Source: Dactylorhiza incarnata
Taxonomy: Eukaryota > Streptophyta > Magnoliopsida > Asparagales > Orchidaceae
Assembly: GCA_033032865.1 (NCBI GenBank)
Contig: JAWHQI010000061.1
Location: 992,001 to 1,056,000 of the forward strand
Direction of reading: 5' to 3'
DNA: 64,000 nucleotides
In this document: piece after piece, positions 47,467 to 57,899 of the stretch
How positions within the stretch are numbered: position 1 is the first letter of the stretch
Layout of the letters: each line of letters begins with the position of its first letter
Translations under genes and position numbers: made by a program
Notes under the pieces: model-generated
Seen by the model: the letters and a program-made list of their open reading frames with translations, nothing else
Databases searched by the model: none
Told to the model about the DNA's origin: nothing

Positions 47467-47476
47467 CTATAAATAG
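47467..47476 (+). promoter_or_regulatory. TATA box, array unit 2/3
   Basis: CTATAAATAG in the same context as 47043. The equivalent sites before units 4 and 6 are altered (GTAGAGATAAAG near 49580; TTTCTAAATAGG near 50418). Confidence 0.5.
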
Positions 47477-47702
47477 GGATAGAGAGTTCATTTGAAGGGC
47501 ATTTGAAAATTTGAGTGCAGAAGAAAATTCTCCTTTCGATCACCTGGTGCCGAAGACGGAATCCAAGTGTGAAGCTTGGAATTTATCCCTTTCCTTCCCT
47601 CTCCATCTAGCTGGCTATCCCCTTCCCTTTTTCCTCCGCCTACCCGGTCACCCCTTACCCACCACCACTAGCCGGCCATCTCCCCCCCCCCCCCCCCCCC
47701 CA

Positions 47703-49383
47703 CACCCCACCAAAGTGCCAGCCACACTCCTCTCCCTCCACCACCTATGGGCCAGCCACCACACCCTCTCCCAAACTCCACCACCACTTATTTCCATTCA
47801 ATTTCAGTTTTCCGACGATCGCCGGAAACCACCTTCGGCGACCTCCCTCAAGCCACCATCACCTCTTCAAAACTTCCCCCACCACCACTTTAAATCCTTT
47901 CATTTTCAATTTTCCGGCGATCGACGGAAAGTCGGAAACCACGTTTGGACACTACCACAACCTCCGGCGATCGACGGAATCCACGTTCAGCCAGCCACCA
48001 ACATAACCACCTTCACACAAACCTCACTATCCTATAATTTGGGCCACTCCCCTAAATTTCCTCCACATCTCTCAATTTCTTCACTCCACTATCTCCAAAA
48101 TATTCTCATGGATCCACCTTGTGTTGTCCAAACCTAGACCCACTATTCCAATTCCACCAGCTGGCTGCACCTCCCCACTTTCAGCCCCAACTGAGCCCAC
48201 TTCCCCACATTTCCCCACACTTCCCCACACTTCCCCAATGTCCAGTTCACCACCAGCCCCAGGTTTGCTACTGGAATAGGTCCTAGGAGCAGCAGAATCA
48301 AATTTTGATACTGAAAGTTCATTCCAGCTGGTGGATTTCCCCATTCATCTGCCTTCCCTTGCTCCCAAACTCTCCCGAGCTGCAGTTTTGCCATCCATTT
48401 CTCTGTCGACGCCCCTCCCGCCACTGTTTGGGGTTCCAACCGCCTGTCAACCCTCCCATCCAGCACAACCGCTTTTTATTTTCGGTTTTCCCGAGCCCCC
48501 ATTTATTCCTGCCCGCCTCCCCACAGCCTCCAACACTTCCAATAGTTGTAGCCAGTCTTCAGAAAGTTCTTTTCAGCCTTGGTTTGTGCTGTCCAGCAGC
48601 CTTCAGCACCATTGTAAGCCCAGAATTCAGTACCTACTTCGTTTCCAGCCCCGGGAAAACCCTCCAAGCCCCTACTACCTACATGCGTAAGCTTTCTAAG
48701 TTGGGAATATTTTATTTCATGTTGAATTAGTGAATATTTTCCTACTTTGCATTATATCTCTTCGTAAGTTTTGTTTCCACACTACTTATGGCTAGTGTTG
48801 GTATTCATTTGCATGTTGCTTAAGATTTGTGTGCTCCCTCATGAAGGATTGTGTCAGTAGCCGAGTGAGGGTTGGGTTGAAGGTGGAGAATTTCTTGCCC
48901 CAATATCTCTTAGGACCCCTAATGATGAAGAAGAGGGTCGTTGCCTGAGAATAGAGGATGCAAGAAAAGTGGAGTGTTGGCACCGTCATTTAGGTTGAGC
49001 TTCATCGATTCATTCCGCACACTCACGTAGGTTTGCATTAGCGTGTTGGCACCATCATTTTCTCACATGGGACTGTCTTGCGTCAGTTGCCCTGCGTCAG
49101 ATTAGTTGGAAGAAGTGAAATGGGTTTTGTCAAGTGATTCCACAAGAGCATATGAGTTGAGCTCTGGCAATTATGATTAATGAACCATCTATAGAACCAT
49201 CAAAAGAGGGAAAGTGAAGTATAGACTCTACTTTTAGAGATTTTGCGCAAACCTCTTCAAACGACAGTGCAAGGCGAGACTTATTTGGGATTTATTCATG
49301 CCCTGGCTCTCTGAAGATGTTTCCAATTTTTTTAATTCCATGAAGTGTTTCCTTTGCATTAGGCGGCAATCCGCAAAAGATGC
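47703..49383. other. 1.7-kb segment between array blocks
   Basis: Its first 285 bp (47703-47990) recur at 50660-50945 with few changes and include GGAAACCACCTTCGGCGACC. The rest contains the tandem CACTTCCCCACA (48200-48235) and a C/T-rich stretch. It could be leader or distal LTR sequence. No protein recognised. Confidence 0.35.
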
Positions 49384-50006
49384 CCCTTCATTTAATAAAT
49401 AACATCTTGATGGGGATCATGATACACAGAGGCCTACATGACGATCGGATCCATCCATTCTATGCGGATCAACGATCCGAGATTTTTAGTTATTTTTCTG
49501 TATTTTTCTTATTTTTATTTCATGTATTTTGAGGATCTTCATGATCGGAGAATCATGACCGTCCATGATAGCCCCATTGTAGAGATAAAGAGTTCATTTG
49601 AAGGGCCTTTGAAAATTTGAGCGAAGAAGAAAATTCTCCTTTCGATCACCCAGTGCCGAAGACAGAATCTAAGTGTAAAGCTTAGAAGTTATCCCTTTCC
49701 TTCCCTCTCCATCTAGCTGGCTATCCACTTCCCTTTTTCCTCCTCCTAGCCTGTCACCCCATCCCCACCACCACTAGCCGACCATCTACCCCCCCCCCCC
49801 CCCCCCCCCCCCCCTCATTTAATAAATAACATCTTCATGGGGATCATGATACACAGAGGCCTACATGACGATCAGATCCATCCATTCTATGTGGATCAAC
49901 GATCTGAGATCTTTAGTTATTTTCTTGTATTTTTTTATTTTTATTTCACGTATTTTGAGGTCCGTCGAGATCAGAGAATCATGACCGTCCATGATGGCCC
50001 CTTAGT

Positions 50007-50016
50007 CTATAAATAG
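50007..50016 (+). promoter_or_regulatory. TATA box, array unit 4/5
   Basis: CTATAAATAG in the same context as 47043. Confidence 0.5.
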
Positions 50017-50944
50017 GGATAGAGAGTTCCTTTGAAGGGCATTTGAAAATTTGAGTGAAGAAGAAAATTCTCCTTTCGATCACCCGGTGCCGAAGACGGA
50101 ATCCAAGTGTGAAGCTTGGAATTTATCCCTTTCATTCCCTCTCCATCTAGCTGGCTACCCCCTTCCCTTTTTCCTCCGCCTAGCCGGCCACCTCTTCCCC
50201 ACCACCACTAGCCGGCCATCTCCCCCCCCATTTAATAAATAACATCTTCATGGGGATCATGATACACAGAGGCCTACATGACGATCAGATCCATCCATTC
50301 TATGTGGATCAACGATCCAAGATCTTTAGTTATTTTCCTGTATTTTTTATTTTTATTTCACGTATTTTGAGATCTGTCATGATCGGAAAATCATGACCGT
50401 CCATGATGGCCTCTTCGTTTCTAAATAGGGATAGAGAGTTCATTTGAAGGGCATTTGAAAATTTGAGTGCAGAAGAAAATTCTCCTTTCGATCACCCGGT
50501 GCCGAAGACGGAATCCAAGTGTGAAGCTTGGAATTTATCCCTTTCCTTCCCTCTCCATCTAGCTGGCTATCCCCTTCCCTTTTTCCTCCGCCTAGCCGGT
50601 CACCCCTTCCCCACCACCACTAGCCGGCCATCTCCCCCCCCCCCCCCCCCCCCCTCCACCAAAATGCCAGCCACACTCCTCTCCCTCCACCACCTATGGG
50701 CCGGCCACCACACCCTCTCCCAAACTCCACCACCACTTATTTCCATTCAATTTCAGTTTTCCGACGATCGCCGGAAACCACCTTCGGCGACCTCCCTCAA
50801 GCCACCATCACCTCTTCAAAACTTCCCCCACCATCACTTTAAATCCTTTCATTTTCAATTTTCCGGTGATCGACGGAAAGTCGGAAACCACGTTAGGCCA
50901 CTACCACAACCTCCGGTGATCAACGGAATCCACGTTCAACCAGC

Positions 50945-51931
50945 TTGTATGTTGGCGATTTAATTGTGACAGGATCGAGCATGGACCTGATCTGTGAATT
51001 TAGAGAAGAAATGAAGAAGAAATACGAAATGACAGATTTGGGAAAACTAAAATTCTTTTTGGGAATCCAAATCAAACATCTTGCAAGTGGAATCTTCCTA
51101 TCTCAAACTCAGTATACTCAATCCCTGCTAAAGAAATTCCGAATGGATGACTGCAATCCAACCATCACCCCAATGAGCACTGATGAAAAACTTGGTGCAA
51201 AGAAAGAAGAAGAAGAAGAAGGCACAAATGAAGAAGAATATAGGAGCTTGATAGGCTCCCTAATCTATCTCACAAACACCAGGCCTGACATTGAGAACAC
51301 AGTCAACATCCTCGCCAGGTTCGTGAGTAAGCCATCTAAATCTCATTTCCTTGATGCAAAACGTGTGTTGCGTTATCTACAAGGCACGAAGGCCTTTGGA
51401 GTTTTCTACAAAAAGGAAAGCAACAATGTCATCACAGGCTTTTCAGACTCAGACTGGGCCGGAAACCTGGAGGACAGAAGAAGCACTGCTGGTTTTATCT
51501 TCTTCCTTGGTTCCAGCCCCATTTCATGGAGTTCACGGAAACAACCCACTGTTGCCCTATCTACAACCGAAGCCGAGTACATCGCTCTCAACTTGGCGGC
51601 CTGTGAAGCTATCTGGCTTCAAAGGGTTAGAGAAGAGATCTGCAACATCAAAGAAGGAGGGAAGAGCGAGCATAAAATAAAAATCAACTGTGACAACACA
51701 TCCGCCATTGCCCTGTCAAAAAATCCAGTTTTTCATGGGAGGAGCAAGCACATCGACATTCGACACCACTTCATCCGGGAAGTCGTCGATAAAGGGGAGA
51801 TAGAGATCGCGTATTGCCCAACTGAAGATCAAGTTGCCGACATCATGACAAAGCCCACATCGAGAGCTCGTTTCATCCAGCTCAGAAGTTTACTCGGAAT
51901 GAAGGACGGCACAAATTTAGAGAGGGTGTGA
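50945..51931 (+). pseudogene. Copia reverse transcriptase (C-terminal) and RNase H, open frame
   Basis: 328 codons without a stop, beginning at a TTG that is the leucine of LYVGDLIVTGSS. The usual motif is YVDD, so the first catalytic aspartate is glycine and the RT fold upstream is absent. Next come YEMTDLGKLKFFLGIQI, RSLIGSLIYLTNTRPDI and a complete RNase H with FSDSDWAGNLEDRRSTAGF, LSTTEAEYIALNLAACEAIW, CDNTSAIALSKNPVFH, RHHFIRE and DQVADIMTKP, ending at TGA 51929-51931. The 5' side joins directly to the LTR-like array at 50944/50945 and no start ATG is present. The open RNase H suggests fairly recent truncation. RT cannot work. Confidence 0.85.
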
Positions 51932-52105
51932 AGACCAAGAAATCTGCACCAGCCTTAATTATCGTCAGCCATTAAATAAAGCTTTAATTATCTTAATGTG
52001 CCTGTTAACTATCTTTTATCTACCGCATTTATTCACCGTGGTCTTGCTTCTGGAGGTGTATATATATCTTCACATGCAAGTCATTTTTGTATCAAGATAT
52101 CATTA
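51927..52105 (+). repeat. Copia LTR, part before the transposon insertion
   Basis: The purine-rich TTTAGAGAGGG precedes TGTGAAGACC, overlapping the RNase H stop codon. It includes a TATA-like GTATATATATC near 52059. At 52106 a TIR transposon enters; LTR sequence seems to resume at 54083 (GTAAAACCACAATATTG), with the far end unresolved. Confidence 0.55.
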
Positions 52106-52269
52106 GGTAATTGTTATGGGCAAACCCATTTGGATAGGTGCAAATCAATTTTTAAAATAAAAAATATTTAATAATAATTTAGGGTTATGACATTAATTCT
52201 ATACGGGCAAACCAAAAAATTCACGTTGCTGCTTCCGCCTCTTGTGTTTTCCCAAAACCTAGCCGATGC

Positions 52270-52610
52270 TTAGCCCCCGCCTCCATGTTTCCTGCTTCGT
52301 TCATCGTCGGCGAGGAGGATTAGCCGCTGCTTTGCCGCCGCCTAGCCCCACACCTCCCTGTTTCCTGCTTGGTTCGTCGTCGGCGAGGAGGATTAGCCGC
52401 TGCTTTGCCGCCGCTTAGCCCAACACCTCCCTGTTTCCTGCTTCGTTCATCGCCGGCGAGGAGGATTAGCCGCTGCTTTGCCGCCGCTTAGCCCCACACC
52501 TCCCTGTTTCCTGCTTCGTTCATCGTCGGCGAGGAGGATTAGCCGCTGCTTTGCCGCCGCTTAGCCCCGCACCTCCCTGTTTCCTGCTTCGTTCACCGTT
52601 GGCGAGGCTC
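52270..52610. repeat. 73-bp tandem repeat, about 4.5 units
   Basis: Unit CCTGTTTCCTGCTTCGTTCA then TCGTCGGCGAGGAGGATTAG then CCGCTGCTTTGCCGCCG. Nearly identical copies sit just inside the left arm of the transposon, upstream of the FAR1-like frame, as in a transcribed leader. Confidence 0.85.
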
Positions 52611-52946
52611 CTCATCCGCTGCATTGTTCAACTCCGGCGAACGTTGCTGCCTCACGATCGTTTCCGCCTCCAAAGCTCCATCGATTTAGGTAAAATCCCT
52701 CTCATCATCGTGAAAAACAAGAGCTGCAAATACCCCTGTTTTTGTTTGCTGCCTCCTGATTGTCCACAGTGCTTCTTCAAACAAAATTTACACCTGTATA
52801 TATAAATCTAATTTTGTGATACGATTTTGCAACATTAAACCAAATTTTGCAACATTAACAGGTTTAGGGAGATTTACAAAATTTACAGAGGGTTTAGAAA
52901 GATGTTTTTGTGAAACGATTTTGCACTGCATTTTTGTGTAGAGCAA

Positions 52947-53400
52947 ATGAGTATGGAAAGTTTGAAATTGTTTAACTTTATTTGTGTAGAGCAAATGAGT
53001 ATGGAAAGTTTGAAATTGTTAACATATGGAAATTCGTCTCCACCAACACAAACACAAATTGATGTTGGATTTCATTTTGTCACGTCGCGGTGTTTTGAAT
53101 CGAAGGAGGAGTTAGTATCTTGGGCTCAAACAACTGCAAGGGGTTTGGGATTTGTTGTGACCATTCAAGGTGCTGACAAGCTTATTGGTAGACTTAAGCC
53201 TAGAGTTATGCTGGGATGTGACAGAGCAGGTTATTATCGTGAGAAACAACGAGGTAAAGGATGGGTGAAGAAAAATGTGCGAAAAAGTACCACAAAAAGG
53301 TGCGGTTGTCCATTTTCACTTAAAGGTAAAAAAAAGCATATGTAAATGAGTGGACTCTTGAAGTAAAATGTGGATCACACAACCATGAAATGGTTCATCT
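52947..53400 (+). pseudogene. FAR1/MULE-type N-terminal zinc-binding domain fragment
   Basis: From ATG 52947: MSMESLKL twice (a short direct duplication), then SRCFESKEELVSWAQTTARG, GFVVTIQGAD, RVMLGCDRAGYYR and KRCGCPFSLKGK. The order F-x-S-x-E-E-L, basic GCDR-GYYR and CGCPF is that of the FAR1 DNA-binding region found in FRS proteins and MULE transposases. The frame stops at 53343 because of an extra base in an A run. The adjacent frame continues VNEWTLEVKCGSHNHEM, giving the C-x-H-x-H finger. The transposase core that should follow is missing; 53400-53900 is unassigned. In intact relatives this domain binds transposon ends or light-response promoters. Confidence 0.65.
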
Positions 53401-54082
53401 TGTTACAATATTAAATTGGTACATTTCAGCATGTTTCAGTCTTTCACATTCTTGCCATTGCATTCACCACCGTCGGCATGTCGAAGAACAATATTCATGG
53501 GATTTATCCATGGAAATCATTTTGTACGACTATGTGTGCGGGATGACTGCCCACTACCTCCGACTATCTCGATTTGGAGGAGATATCATGAAGCAATTGC
53601 TGCAGAATGGTACACAATTAACTTTTTATTCTATTTAAAATTTTGATTAATAAATATATAATTTTAATGCTATTTAATATTGTTATTGCAGGGGCCAAAA
53701 TTGTTGATGTCATAATCAAAGATGTTTCCCGATCAATATATTACATTTACAGGTGCTATAGAATCGACACATTGATATTATATTTACATAAAAATTAATG
53801 TTTTCAATCTTTAACACTATATTTGTTTGACAGGTGCAACAATTGGAGCAAAAATATGTCACTCAAAGAGGATTTTGATGAAGAATTTCAAGCTTTTGTT
53901 ATATGAAATGTTTTGTAATATTGATGATAACTACTAGTTTTATTATGTAGAAGTTTTTAGAATGATTTTATTTTTTGGTTTGCCCGTAACATTATGGTTT
54001 GCACGTATAATTTTTTGGTCTGCCCATAGAATTGGTTTGCCCCTATCTAAATGGGTTTGCCCATAACAATTACCTATCATTA

Positions 54083-55271
54083 GTAAAACCACAATATTGT
54101 TGGAAGCGAATAAAGTGGACACAACAAATAATAAGGAGGCAAACAACTTCTTATAATTCAACAAGAGGTTACAAACTTTACAATACTTCACACATACACA
54201 CACCACAAGTGTGTATTACAACTCAACACAACACAACCTAAAACAGATACACTTGAGCTCACAAAAAGGAGTTCTGCAATTTCTATTCTCCTGATCGCCT
54301 GCCAAGATGAGACCGCCACTAGTTCAGGAGATCGCTGGCGGAGAGCTCGCTGCTTGCTGCATGCAAGATGAGATCGCCGGGTGTAATCGCAAATCCGAGA
54401 TCGCCTAATGCTGAGGAGATCGCAAATAGAAGACCGGTCTAGAAAGGTGTTCGCACCCCCTGTTCGCAAGCAGGTAGCCGGTTTTGAAAAATGTTCGCAC
54501 CTCTCACTTCCAGTCTCAAATATTTAGACCGCTGCTTTAATATTTCTTTCCGCCAACTGCAGTCACGCACTGCTACATTTTCCGCCTTCTCATTCATGCC
54601 TTTAGGCAAAGCAAACAAATGAGATAATGCCACGTGTCCTCATTTAATTAACGCCAGCATTAATGCCTGCATGCATTTCACGCCAACTCCAAAGAAAACT
54701 GCCATCTTTAGCCATTGACAAGTCAAGTTAATATTTAAAAAATATATAATATTATATATATATATTATTATTTACTTTTGGCCGGTCAAACCAAACATTC
54801 TCGCCAACAATTATTTCCCTTATCCTTTCCTTTGTCCTCTGCCGCTAAAACTCCTTTCTAAATCTCTATTTTAGTTTCTACAGGTTCTCCATTACGATTT
54901 GGAGCGAGTTTGCATCTTCGGAATCACATTGGTCTCCCCTTGCCTGTCGGATCTCCAATCATATTGGTCGTTCTCCTTCCATATAGCTGGCAGATTGATA
55001 TGGAGGAAAATAAAAAAAAAAGGAAACAGTTTGATTTGGAATCTGGGTACCTTCTCCTTCCATATAAAAAATAGCTGGCAGATTGATATGGAGGAAAAAA
55101 AAACGTAAGATTGGAATGAAGGAATGAGGAAGGTAGGCCGCACTACCACATTGATATATATTGCACTTAACAAAAGATTACAAGGCATACAATACATCAT
55201 ACCCAACCAACACACATACTGCCTTTATTTATATATATAAGCTTACAACATACATAAGGATCACTACTTAG
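54083..55271. other. Mixed remnant DNA
   Basis: 54083-54250 may be the rest of the interrupted copia LTR. 54290-54480 has repeated GAGATCGC words. 54972-55012 and 55050-55090 are direct copies of CTCCTTCCATATA...AGCTGGCAGATTGATATGG. No gene recognised. Confidence 0.4.
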
Positions 55272-55848
55272 TAGGGGTGCAACTCGGATCGGTTCGGTTC
55301 GGTTCCACCCAAAACCAAGAACCGACCCATGTATGTTCGGTTCCAAACTTTTGGAACCGGAACCGACCCACGGTCCTAAAGTATAGAACCGGATCCGAAC
55401 CACTTTCTTCGGTTCGGTTCCGGTTCGGTTCTCGGTTCTACCTATGTCTCAAAATAATTTAAAAAATGTCTCTTTCAACTCATGATTATGTGTAATACAA
55501 CTACCAATATCTCAAAATAATTGTATCATGATTCTCTATAATATTGAAGTGATACAACTACATGAATACAATACCTATTCTCTTTATCCATACGATTATA
55601 TTCTCAATTATTTTCTTGTATCAAGTGATATGACTATAATAGTTGTTTCAAAATATTTTTTTTAGCATTGATATTCGGTTCTCGGGTCGGTTCTGGGTAC
55701 CCGACGCTTGGAACCAGGAACCGAACCAAATTGTCGGTTCTGGTATTATGAGAACCGGACCCGAACCGAGTCTATTTGGAACCGACCCAAATCATTCGGT
55801 TCGGTTCCGGTCCGGTTCTCGGTTCTTCGGTTATTTTTGCACACCCTT
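55272..55848. mobile_element. hAT-type MITE, 577 bp, TSD CTACTTAG
   Basis: CTACTTAG at 55264-55271 and 55849-55856 is an 8-bp duplication. The ends TAGGGGTGCAA and TTTGCACACCCTTA are imperfect inverted repeats. Both sub-ends are packed with GGTTCGGTTC/GAACCGAACC words (55290-55440 and 55676-55830), which resemble clustered transposase-binding sites. The AT-rich centre has no ORF of note. Confidence 0.85.
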
Positions 55849-56070
55849 ACTACTTAGGATAACTTACATAAAATATATTAAAAAACAGGATAAAATACTG
55901 AAATGCCGATGCCGCAGCTTTGATGTAGCACGGCGGCAAAGCTTCGGTGGTCAACTCGGACTGAATTGGAGATTTCTTTAAGAATTCTTCCCTTTACTTT
56001 TCGTGCATGATGTTGTTGTCGGGATAATGTTTGAACGATGTCGAGCATTCCGTTGTTAACATCTTAGCCT

Positions 56071-56370
56071 TCAAGTAATGAGGTAGCTTTTATTTTGGCT
56101 CCGACAGGCGCCGAGGAAGTCGGGTATGGATGACATGGCAGAGACTTCCTCCTCCGTAAGACGGGCGGAGAAGCAGCTCACGACGCCGTAGGAGTAGATG
56201 AAGCGGAAGGATGATGAAGAATCCAATTCTGTTTTGGGGAGGAAAGAGAGACAGTACTTTTGAACGTTGTCGACATCGTCGGAGCAAAGGTTGTCAGGGA
56301 GGCCGACATGGATCATGTAGCTATGGCGCGGTGATGAGTCAACGCCGGTGGAGAGGGAGGTGTGCGCCAT
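56071..56370 (-). CDS. Stand-alone subtilase propeptide (inhibitor I9) protein or 5' exon
   Basis: 99 codons from ATG 56370 to a stop at 56071. It reads HSYMIHVGLPDNL, VQKYCLSFLPKT, SFRFIYSYGVVSCFSARLTE and EEVSAMSSIPDFLGACRS. This is the I9 propeptide pattern of plant subtilases: Y-x-V-H-V first strand, then IYSY, F-A-x-L-T-E-E-E and a final strand. In a full subtilase a signal peptide precedes and a 600-residue catalytic domain follows; here neither is seen and the frame ends soon after the I9 fold. It could be a truncated gene or a small protease inhibitor like known plant stand-alone I9 proteins. TATA-like runs lie about 110 bp upstream (56480-56530). Confidence 0.6.
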   Translation of the reverse strand: MAHTSLSTGVDSSPRHSYMIHVGLPDNLCSDDVDNVQKYCLSFLPKTELDSSSSFRFIYSYGVVSCFSARLTEEEVSAMSSIPDFLGACRSQNKSYLIT

Positions 56371-56541
56371 GATCGGAATTGTACAAGGAATTGTGATTGA
56401 TCTATGAAATCTATGAAATTTAGGAAGCTGGGGGGTAGGGGATGTCTCGGCTGATCGGCAAAGGAGGAGAAATTGTTTACGTTATATATATAAAGTTTTC
56501 TATATATAGTATTATTATATATAGAAACTACAACCTATTTT

Positions 56542-56733
56542 CTACGACTGCCCGCCGACCTCGGACGATCCCCATTTTCCTACCTCACGCTGGCCAACAA
56601 CGCCTTACGATCCATCGGCATTACGTTCCGCCAGGTTCTGTTCCGCAATAACCTCCTCTCTCCAGCTGCCTGCCGTACGAGGTCGGGCTTCAACCGCCTC
56701 TCCTTCGCCATCAAAACGCCGCCCGCTGGTTGA
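56542..56733 (+). pseudogene. Leucine-rich-repeat protein fragment
   Basis: One frame reads LPADLGRSPFSYLTLANNAL then ITFRQVLFRNNLLS. After a frameshift near 56655 another reads SSCLPYEVGL. This resembles consecutive LRRs of plant extracellular LRR proteins (LRR-extensin or At4g06744-like), where YLTLANN, VLFLNN and GCLPYE(I/V)G are typical. It is only about 60 codons, with a missing stretch between NNAL and ITF. Remnant only. Confidence 0.5.
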
Positions 56734-57357
56734 TTGCAATTACTGTTATTTTAGTAGGAATATTTCTTTCATTCTTTGTGCATGAAAAAATTATGCGATC
56801 TGTAATTATTTTGCTATATAGATTATATAAATTAGAATACTTTCATTATATTTGCCCAGTATCTATATTTAATGCTCAAGATTATTTAAATATTCCGATG
56901 TGTGATTATACTCCGAGAGAATAATTAAAAGAACAAAAAAAAGTTGGTATCACGCACGCGACAGACAGGCACACAATGTTATGTTACCTTTTCATCATCC
57001 ATGATAGGCGTGCGCCTCCAGTAGTTTCGGATCAGTTCCACTCGGAATCACGAATGATTCATATAGGTTTGGTCCCTATTTTTTGGGACCGAATCCTACT
57101 CATGTACTCAAAATTTAGATACTAACGTGAGTCGAATTTTTTTGTTCTGCTCTACTCATTGTCCTACTTCATGTATCCATCACTATATTGTATAAAGCTG
57201 CATAACACGTGATGCGCACCCGTAAAGATGATACGTGATGTGGTCTCATAAAATGTCCAGGCAGTGCATTCGGGATGTGCGCTAATGAACATCACTCGCC
57301 TCATTTGGTGGAGGAAGTGGTGTTGACCAAGGTAAACCCCACTAGCCCCGTAACCAC
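56734..57357. other. Unassigned DNA
   Basis: AT-rich to 56940. 57003-57110 has TTTGGTCCCTATTTTTTGGGACCGAA, an imperfect palindrome like a MITE remnant. No gene recognised. Confidence 0.35.
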
Positions 57358-57595
57358 CCATCATGGGGTGCAAATAGTAAAATCCCACATCATGGGGTGC
57401 AAATAGTAAAATCCCAAATCATGGGGTGCAAATAGTAAAATCCCTCATCATGGAGTGTAAATAGTAAAATTCCACATCATGGGGTGCAAATAATAAAATC
57501 CCTCATCATGGGGTGCAAATTGTAAAATCCCCCATCATGGGGTCCAAATAGTGAAATCCTCCAACATGGGGGTGTAAATAGTAAAATCTTTCAAT
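57358..57595 (+). repeat. 28-bp tandem repeat, about 8 units
   Basis: Unit CATCATGGGGTGCAAATAGT plus AAAATCCC with scattered changes. Further loosely repeated phrases (GGTTATGGTGTGCG) continue to about 57760. Confidence 0.9.
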
Positions 57596-57814
57596 ACGGT
57601 CTGCGTATAGCAAATAATATGGTTATGGTGTGCGCATAATCATATCCGTCATATGAATACATATCACCACAAAACTATACAAACTGGTGTGCGCGTAGCC
57701 ATATTCATGATAAGTGTGCGTATAACACAAATTGGTTATGGTGTGCGGGTAGCCGCATAACCACCATAACCACTCTAACCACATATTTAATTACGAAAGT
57801 GTCACCCTCAAAAA

Positions 57815-57824
57815 CTATAAATAG
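57815..57824 (+). promoter_or_regulatory. TATA box between two tandem arrays
   Basis: CTATAAATAG in AAAACTATAAATAGAACCC, 220 bp after the 28-bp array and 85 bp before the 27-bp array. The layout is LTR-like (repeats in U3, TATA, transcribed repeats), but LTR ends were not found. Confidence 0.55.
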
Positions 57825-57899
57825 AACCCTAAAGCTTCTCTTTTTTGGATCCTCTTCTCTCCCGTGGAAATCCTCCTACGAATATTCTCTCTCCTCCTT

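Larger units (their letters stand above)
46662..50945 (+). repeat. Tandem array of six LTR-like units (about 425 bp) in two blocks
   Basis: GTGAAGAAGAAAATTCTCC or its variants start units at about 46662, 47091, 47514, 49622, 50056 and 50467. Each unit runs through GGTGCCGAAGACGG, CTAGCTGGCTA, a C tract (8 to more than 20), CATTTAATAAATAACATC, GGATCATGATACA, a GACCGTCCATGATGGCCCC block and, in some, a TATA box. Units 3 and 6 are followed after the C tract by the same new segment (47703 on, 50660 on), so the array is a duplicated three-unit block. Terminal TG/CA ends are not obvious. The GTG-initiated frames encode a repeated peptide with FDHPVPKTESK, but nothing shows that it is made. Confidence 0.75.
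52106..54074. mobile_element. 1.97-kb TIR transposon carrying a FAR1/MULE-like fragment, 8-bp TSD
   Basis: The ends are inverted: GGTAATTGTTATGGGCAAAC at the left and its complement at 54055-54074, continuing to about 35 bp with one change. TATCATTA occurs at 52098-52105 and 54075-54082. GGGCAAACC motifs recur inside both ends (52200-52215; 53980-54050). An 8-bp duplication suggests hAT, while the coding content is MULE/FAR1-like, where 9 bp is usual. There is no transposase catalytic domain, so it is non-autonomous. Confidence 0.85.

Noticed and set aside
47087..48137. Repeated peptide frames in the 46.6-50.9 kb array (FDHPVPKTESK...)
   Set aside because: GTG-initiated, run into C tracts that give polyproline, repeated only because the DNA unit repeats, and match no family I know.
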